Assembly: GCA_947589625.1 (NCBI GenBank)
Contig: CANQCM010000030.1
Coordinates: 1 to 10,150, forward strand
From: an uncultured Alphaproteobacteria bacterium
GTDB lineage: Bacteria > Pseudomonadota > Alphaproteobacteria > Rs-D84
Length of the DNA: 10,150 bases
Direction of reading: 5' to 3'
Shown here: piece by piece, positions 6,905 through 10,150 of the stretch
How the letters are laid out: every line of letters begins with the position of its first letter
Numbering within the stretch: position 1 is the stretch's first letter
Program-made: the position numbers and the translations under genes
Notes under the pieces: generated by a model
The model's database searches: none
What the model was told of the DNA's origin: nothing
Seen by the model: only the letters and a program-made list of their open reading frames with translations

Positions 6905-7306
6905 ATGGCGCATATCAGACACAGAAATTCAGATGCCAGTATTTCACTGACCCCGATGATTGACATTATGACCGTGTTGTTGGCGGTGTTTATGGTTACA
7001 ACACCAATGCTGACCGCAGGCATTGATTTGAATTTGCCAAATGCAGGCAATTCTGCCCTGACTGGCAATGACCACGCAATTCAAATCAGTGTTGATGCCA
7101 TGGGGCGTTATTATGTCGGCAAAACGCAATTACCGATTGATGATGTTGTTCGCCGTGCTGTTGCAATGCGTGGTGAAAACCCGAACCTGACAATTATGAT
7201 AAGTGGCGACCGTGCCGCCGATTATGGCGCAGTTATGGCGGTTATGGGCAAATTAAAAGATGCTGGATTTCAACGCGTTGGATTGCGAACAGAAATTAAA
7301 AAATAA
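6905..7306 (+). CDS. tolR: TolR, Tol-Pal motor subunit
   Basis: TolR works with TolQ in the inner membrane as the proton-driven stator and motor for TolA. It is 133 residues, close to the usual length of about 140. A short cytoplasmic N-terminus precedes one transmembrane helix (about 18-36) in LTPMIDIMTVLLAVFMVTTP; D20 is the conserved proton-carrying aspartate (D23 in E. coli). The periplasmic domain (about 45-133) has the expected ISVDAMGRYYVGKTQLP and LTIMISGDRAADYGAVMAVMGKLKDAGF segments. It begins 12 nt after tolQ with a weak ribosome binding site (GGTG) and shares one base with tolA in TAATG, so it is probably translationally coupled downstream. ExbD is related, but the operon context favours TolR. 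Confidence 0.94.
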   Translation: MAHIRHRNSDASISLTPMIDIMTVLLAVFMVTTPMLTAGIDLNLPNAGNSALTGNDHAIQISVDAMGRYYVGKTQLPIDDVVRRAVAMRGENPNLTIMISGDRAADYGAVMAVMGKLKDAGFQRVGLRTEIKK

Positions 7307-8055
7307 TGGCAAAATTTGATGTGTTTTCATCAGAAAATTTACTGATGTCCATTGGCGGACACTTGATAGTGATTGCACTGATGATAACATCGTTTGTACT
7401 GGTGGTTGACCGTGCAACATTGGTTGCGCCCGACAGGATAGAAATTGTTGAAATAGATTTGACTTCTGTGCGCGTATCGGGTGATGAATCAATTTTATAT
7501 AACACAAATACACCTGAAATCACCGCGCCAGATAAAAATATTCCAGAACCAGAACCTGTATCAGCGCCTGATGTCGCACAACAAGATTCAGAAATCACTG
7601 CGCCATCAATGGTTGATTCTGAACCTGAAAAAAAATCAAAAGACGCGGCACCTGAACCCCAGCCTGCGCCTGACGAAAAACCTGCACCCAAGAAAAAGAC
7701 CGTAGTGCGCGTAAATCGTGAATCTGTATCGTTGGACAGAACATTAACGGTGTCTGTGGTTGATGCGTTGCGTGTTGCAATGACGCGTTGTTGGACAATT
7801 GACACAACGCGCCCAGATATTTCAGATATTCGCGCCGTGGCGCATTTGAGCATGCGCAAAAATGGCACAGTTGCCGATGTTTGGTTTGAATCGGCGTCGC
7901 GTGCAGAAAACGACCCTGCGTTCGCGTATGTTCTGGACACTATACGCAGTGCGATTAATGTATGCCAGCCGTTTCGTATGTTGCCTGTGGCGGAATATGA
8001 CAAATGGCAAAAGATTCAGTTGACTTTTTACCCAACACAGGGCAAAGTTATGTAG
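7306..8055 (+). CDS. tolA: TolA-like envelope-spanning protein
   Basis: TolA couples the TolQR motor to the outer membrane (TolB/Pal) across the periplasm. 249 residues. A short cytoplasmic start is followed by one transmembrane helix (about 14-34). Next comes a spacer rich in Pro, Glu, Ala and Lys (about 68-131) with EPEP and PEPQPAPDEKPAPKKK runs. The C-terminal domain (about 143-245) has the alphaproteobacterial TolA pattern: VVDALRVAMTRCW, the NGTVADVWF strand, AFAYVLDTIRSAINVCQPF, and the terminal YDKWQKIQLTFYP. C162 and C220 probably form a disulfide. The spacer is a short Pro/Glu type rather than the long Ala/Lys helix of E. coli TolA, so a TonB-like reading is possible. The C-terminal W-x-x-I-x-LTFxP and the gene order support TolA. 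Confidence 0.87.
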   Translation: MAKFDVFSSENLLMSIGGHLIVIALMITSFVLVVDRATLVAPDRIEIVEIDLTSVRVSGDESILYNTNTPEITAPDKNIPEPEPVSAPDVAQQDSEITAPSMVDSEPEKKSKDAAPEPQPAPDEKPAPKKKTVVRVNRESVSLDRTLTVSVVDALRVAMTRCWTIDTTRPDISDIRAVAHLSMRKNGTVADVWFESASRAENDPAFAYVLDTIRSAINVCQPFRMLPVAEYDKWQKIQLTFYPTQGKVM

Positions 8056-8062
8056 TAGTTAC

Positions 8063-8068
8063 AGGAGA
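8063..8068 (+). promoter_or_regulatory. Ribosome binding site supporting a GTG start
   Basis: AGGAGA lies 8 nt before the GTG at 8077 and is the best Shine-Dalgarno match in the operon. The next in-frame ATG (8104) has only a weaker AGGTG upstream. Confidence 0.65.
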
Positions 8069-8076
8069 GTGCGCGG

Positions 8077-9213
8077 GTGGGACACAGCAAAACAGGTGTT
8101 GCAATGCGTTATTATTCTGAAAATTGGTATGAAGCCACCGAAAAATTCATACGGTCTGCAATTGATTTTGGCAACTTGAAATGGTGTGTATCGCCAAACA
8201 GCTATTATGATATTCCATATGTTAAAATTGGTGATGGCGCAAATCAATTAGTTATCAATTCTGGTATACATGGCATAGAAGGCTATTTCGGCAGTGCTGC
8301 CCAACTGATGTTTTTGAATGAAATTGCGCCAAAAATATCGGACACATTTTTACAAGATTATACAATCACTATTATTCATGTAATTAATGGTTGGGGTATG
8401 CAAAATCGCATGCGCGAAACACGCGATAAAGATGGCGGTTTGGTTGATTTGAATCGCAATTTCGGCATAGATTTTTCTAAACCTGAAAATCTGCCGACAA
8501 ATCCGCTGTATCATTTGTCGCACGATTTGCTGTTGTCTGCGCCAGACCCGATTCGTAAAAAGAACGCAATCAAGGCGTTTCGTTCGTCACATTTACACGA
8601 TGGCGCGTGGTCTGCAATCAGTTGGGGTCAATATGATTATCCGCATGGATTGTTCTATGGCGGCGCATCACAAACAGACGAAAATAAAATGACCATGGCG
8701 ATATATGATGAAATTATGCACGGTGCAAATAAAAAATCGTTGGTGTCTGTTGGGTTGCATACAGGCTTGGGTCGTTTTAATCGGCGCGATAAATATGTCA
8801 CTGGTCAGTTACTGGTATCGCACCCGTCATGGCATCAAAACACCCAATTTTTCAAAAGTGTTTGCAATGATACAGAAATTGTCCCAGACGAAAGTGCCGT
8901 ATTTGGCCCTACTTTATTGGGCGATTTGGTAGATTGTCTGGAATCGCGTTACGGGCGCACCGATTGCCCTGTTTACACCGCAGATTTTGAAATCGGCACA
9001 GGCGAATTTCCGATAATGAGTCCTGTGTTCAAGCGCATGGATATGGGTGACGCGCGATATGATTTGTTACACTTTGGCAAAATCAACCCGACAACACGGG
9101 CAAATTTAACAGAAAGTTGGTACCCGTCCGACAACGGCTGGCGTGATGCGGCATTGAATCGCGCACGTGTTTTATTCAGTGAATTAATAAGCAATTTGCA
9201 TGTTAGGGATTAG
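8077..9213 (+). CDS. DUF2817 / M14-like zinc metallopeptidase family protein
   Basis: 378 residues, no signal peptide or membrane helix, so cytoplasmic. It matches the DUF2817 family, distant relatives of M14 zinc carboxypeptidases. Zinc-ligand motif: SGIHGIEGYFGSAAQ, with H65 and E68. Then follow HVINGWGMQNRMRET (101-115), family motif DLNRNFGIDF (124-133), a third-ligand candidate H228 in GLHTGLG, and E305 in DFEIGTGEF as the likely catalytic glutamate. All expected metal and catalytic residues are present, so an active peptidase or amidase is likely; the substrate is unknown. The start is probably GTG at 8077 (AGGAGA 8 nt upstream), 21 nt after tolA; ATG at 8104 is the alternative. The TAG stop at 9211-9213 lies inside the left arm of the palindromic repeat. 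It occupies the position where tolB commonly follows tolA. Confidence 0.88.
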   Translation: MGHSKTGVAMRYYSENWYEATEKFIRSAIDFGNLKWCVSPNSYYDIPYVKIGDGANQLVINSGIHGIEGYFGSAAQLMFLNEIAPKISDTFLQDYTITIIHVINGWGMQNRMRETRDKDGGLVDLNRNFGIDFSKPENLPTNPLYHLSHDLLLSAPDPIRKKNAIKAFRSSHLHDGAWSAISWGQYDYPHGLFYGGASQTDENKMTMAIYDEIMHGANKKSLVSVGLHTGLGRFNRRDKYVTGQLLVSHPSWHQNTQFFKSVCNDTEIVPDESAVFGPTLLGDLVDCLESRYGRTDCPVYTADFEIGTGEFPIMSPVFKRMDMGDARYDLLHFGKINPTTRANLTESWYPSDNGWRDAALNRARVLFSELISNLHVRD

Positions 9214-9240
9214 TGTGTAGTGGTTAGTGTTAGTGGCGGA

Positions 9241-9257
9241 GTCGCGCGTTGCGCGAC
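9241..9257. other. Left-arm hairpin of the palindromic element
   Basis: Perfect 7-bp stem with a 3-nt loop (GTCGCGC-GTT-GCGCGAC). No T-run follows on either strand, so it is not a classical intrinsic terminator, though it could slow or protect the 3' end of the peptidase transcript, whose stop codon is 28 nt upstream. Confidence 0.7.
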
Positions 9258-9368
9258 GACATTAATAAAGACCTGGGTCCTGGGGTCAAGCCCGAGAATG
9301 ACAAGTTCTTCATTTCTTAAAATACGAAAAATGTTCCTAGCTTTAAAATAAAAAGAACAGAGTTGTCA

Positions 9369-9389
9369 TTCCACGGCTTGACCGTGGAA
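9369..9389. other. Inner hairpin of the right arm
   Basis: Perfect 8-bp stem, TTCCACGG and CCGTGGAA, around the loop CTTGA. The equivalent in the left arm (about 9278-9297) is eroded, with a mismatch and a wobble pair. Confidence 0.7.
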
Positions 9390-9406
9390 TCCAGTAAATT
9401 GATGTT

Positions 9407-9424
9407 GTCGGGCGAATGCCCGAC
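9407..9424. other. Right-arm hairpin of the palindromic element
   Basis: Perfect 7-bp stem with a 4-nt loop (GTCGGGC-GAAT-GCCCGAC). It is the inverted counterpart of the hairpin at 9241-9257 and differs from it in the stem by one complete base pair (C-G versus G-C). It lies about 33 nt past the rnpB 3' end on the minus strand and may affect termination there. Confidence 0.7.
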
Positions 9425-9456
9425 TCCGCCACTAACACTAACCACTAATCACTAAC

Positions 9457-9771
9457 CTGACAGATGCACGATAAGCCGGATTCTGTTCCATCACGGTCGC
9501 CCATGATGGCGAGCATAATCAATCTGCATAATGTGTTACCACAAAATGTCATGCCTTCTACCCGTTCCCATCTTGGGACAAGTCATCGGGAACCTATTTG
9601 AAGTTGCTGCGCATAGAGATTGCCCGTTTCACCCGATTTTCATCGTATCGTCACTGTTGCTCTAATCGTCAGATCACTCTGCTTGGTATATTAGCCAATA
9701 TGCTGTCCCGTGCAGTCCGGACTTTCCTCCAACACAAAGACTGTGTCGGCTATGCTCTGTGCATCTGTCAG
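9457..9771 (-). ncRNA. rnpB: RNase P RNA (M1-type, bacterial class A)
   Basis: Catalytic RNA of ribonuclease P, which trims the 5' leader of pre-tRNAs. On the minus strand the 5' conserved region GAGGAAAGTCCGGACT (9730-9715) and the 3' conserved region ACAGAATCCGGCTTAT (about 9486-9471) are both present and can form helix P4. The usual G-C pair there is replaced by an A-U pair on both sides, so pairing is kept. The ends pair as a 13-bp P1: CTGACAGATGCAC at 9771-9759 with GTGCATCTGTCAG at 9469-9457. GGGTGAAACGGGC (about 9636-9624) and GTAGAAGGC also fit the fold. The RNA of about 315 nt is shorter than the E. coli one (377). The 5' end may lie a few bases from P1. The composite palindromic repeat begins 1-2 nt beyond the 3' end. 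Confidence 0.95.
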
Positions 9772-9779
9772 TGGTAAAT

Positions 9780-9812
9780 GTTATCATTGAAAATGCAAAA
9801 TTCAAATAATAT
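9780..9812 (-). promoter_or_regulatory. Possible rnpB promoter
   Basis: Reading the minus strand, GATAAC (about 9785-9780) ends 8 nt before the start of P1, a suitable -10 distance. The -35 is poor (TATTTG or ATTTGA 16-17 nt upstream). Some promoter must lie here because rnpB is transcribed away from its right-hand neighbour; the exact elements are uncertain. Confidence 0.3.
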
Positions 9813-9825
9813 TTAATTTTTTCAC

Positions 9826-9855
9826 TTGCACTGGCTATACAGTTTTTCGCATAAT
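9826..9855 (+). promoter_or_regulatory. Promoter of the cysteine-rich exported protein gene
   Basis: TTGCAC (9826-9831), an 18-nt spacer and CATAAT (9850-9855) make a good sigma70-type promoter. Transcription would begin about 9862, leaving a short leader before the ATG at 9878. Together with rnpB on the other strand this makes 9772-9877 a divergent promoter region. Confidence 0.55.
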
Positions 9856-9877
9856 ATGTGTGTAAAGAGAAAAAGAA

Positions 9878-10150
9878 ATGGAAAGATTAAGCACTTTTCT
9901 GCGCTGTTTAGCGTGCATTTTTGCAATTTTATTTACTGGAAACGCCATCGCCGCAGGTTATACATGTGATTCATATAAAAAATATACATCGTGTGCCTCG
10001 GGCTATTATATGGTTGCGAATTCCTCCAGCACTGCGTGCAACACAACCGCGGTGGCTGGAAACAGATGTATTGCGTGTTCATCAATGGGCTCAAATTACA
10101 CATGTTCTGGTGGTACCGCATGTCCGAAATTAAACTCAGTAACATGCAGT
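9878..10150 (+). CDS. Cysteine-rich exported protein (partial, runs off right edge)
   Basis: The ATG at 9878, preceded by AAAGAGA, opens a frame of 91 codons without a stop up to the window end. Residues 1-25 are a signal peptide: charged MERL start, hydrophobic core, then GNAIA before AGYTC, so cleavage after A25 is likely. There is no lipobox at the cleavage site. The mature part so far has eight cysteines in 66 residues (C30, C39, C54, C64, C67, C76, C82, C90), with CASGYYM (39-45), CIAC (64-67), two YTC motifs (28-30, 74-76), and many Ser, Thr and Gly. This spacing recalls disulfide-rich extracellular repeat domains, and I expect further repeats beyond the edge. I do not recognise a named family; the surface or secreted location is inferred from the signal peptide. 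It has its own promoter at 9826-9855. Confidence 0.8.
   Translation, partial: MERLSTFLRCLACIFAILFTGNAIAAGYTCDSYKKYTSCASGYYMVANSSSTACNTTAVAGNRCIACSSMGSNYTCSGGTACPKLNSVTCS

Larger units (their letters stand above)
9210..9455. repeat. Composite nested palindromic repeat element
   Basis: About 246 bp with no gene, folding back on itself. A left arm (9210-9310) and a right arm (9353-9455) are inverted copies of one ~100-nt unit around a 42-nt AT-rich centre. The outer 35 nt (9210-9244 and 9421-9455) match with two mismatches and are built of TTAGTG-like units. Next inward, each arm has its own hairpin: GTCGCGC-GTT-GCGCGAC (9241-9257) and GTCGGGC-GAAT-GCCCGAC (9407-9424). Further in come a TGG-GGTCAAG-AATGACAA segment in both arms (about 9272-9304, 9363-9393), with a clean 8-bp hairpin at 9369-9389, and GTTCTT/AAGAAC at the centre. 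The inner segment resembles widespread alphaproteobacterial intergenic palindromes (TGTCATTCC...GGAATCCAG). No ORF or transposase inside, so it looks like a MITE/REP-type non-autonomous element. Confidence 0.85.

Noticed and set aside
7296..8003. Long minus-strand reading frame (235 codons) opposite tolA
   Set aside because: Composition is Ser/Thr/Gly-rich as expected from the complement of a Pro/Glu/Ala-rich gene; tolA on the plus strand has clear domains and operon spacing.
9210..9240. TTAGTG-rich stretch as a short CRISPR-like or microsatellite array
   Set aside because: Units are irregular without spacers, and the same stretch recurs inverted at 9421-9455, so it is the outer arm of the palindromic element.
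9457..9771. RNase P RNA as a degenerate copy, because GGG/CCC in P4 is altered
   Set aside because: Both sides changed together to keep pairing (A-U for G-C), the 13-bp P1 is perfect and the conserved core is intact, so the gene looks functional.
9921..10145. Overlapping 70-codon frames on both strands near the right end
   Set aside because: They are alternate frames of the signal-peptide gene starting at 9878, which has promoter, start and a coherent cysteine pattern.

Overview
The window looks like a piece of a low-to-moderate GC, host-associated alphaproteobacterial genome. The ruvB-ybgC-tolQ-tolR-tolA order is typical of Proteobacteria. The TolA C-terminus, the two-component pair and the RNase P RNA are of proteobacterial type. 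Several proteins are shorter or more derived than usual. The cysteine-rich exported protein at the right edge, as far as I recall, resembles proteins of uncultured gut Alphaproteobacteria (the RF32/'Enterousia'-like group). That placement is inference, not proof.

Left half, minus strand (4218 down to 1). A probable four-gene transcription unit starts at a good TTGACA promoter at 4248-4275. It holds an unrecognised exported six-cysteine protein, an OmpR-type response regulator with an abbreviated DNA-binding domain, an EnvZ-type membrane histidine kinase that overlaps the regulator by 4 nt, and argS, which runs off the left edge after 442 codons. Spacings are 18 nt, -4 nt and 22 nt, and I see no terminator between the genes.

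Middle, plus strand (4355-9213). A divergent operon of seven tightly packed genes follows. It begins with an alpha/beta-hydrolase-fold protein that seems to have lost its catalytic residues. Then come ruvB (Holliday junction motor), ybgC (acyl-CoA thioesterase), tolQ, tolR and tolA (the energised inner-membrane part of the Tol-Pal envelope system), and a cytoplasmic DUF2817/M14-like metallopeptidase. tolB and pal, which commonly follow tolA, are not here, and ruvC/ruvA are not upstream of ruvB. TolQ is unusually small.

Right end. Between the peptidase gene and the RNase P RNA gene (minus strand, 9457-9771) lies a roughly 246-bp composite palindromic repeat (9210-9455). It is made of two diverged ~100-nt arms in inverted orientation, each with its own smaller hairpin. 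The repeat supplies the stop codon of the peptidase gene on one side and abuts the P1 helix of rnpB on the other. Right of rnpB a plus-strand promoter drives a gene for a secreted cysteine-rich protein, cut by the window end after 91 codons.

I found no tRNA, CRISPR array, transposase or prophage gene. The best candidates for something undescribed are the nested palindromic element, the degenerate hydrolase heading the ruvB-tol operon, the shortened response regulator with its exported partner gene, and the reduced TolQ.
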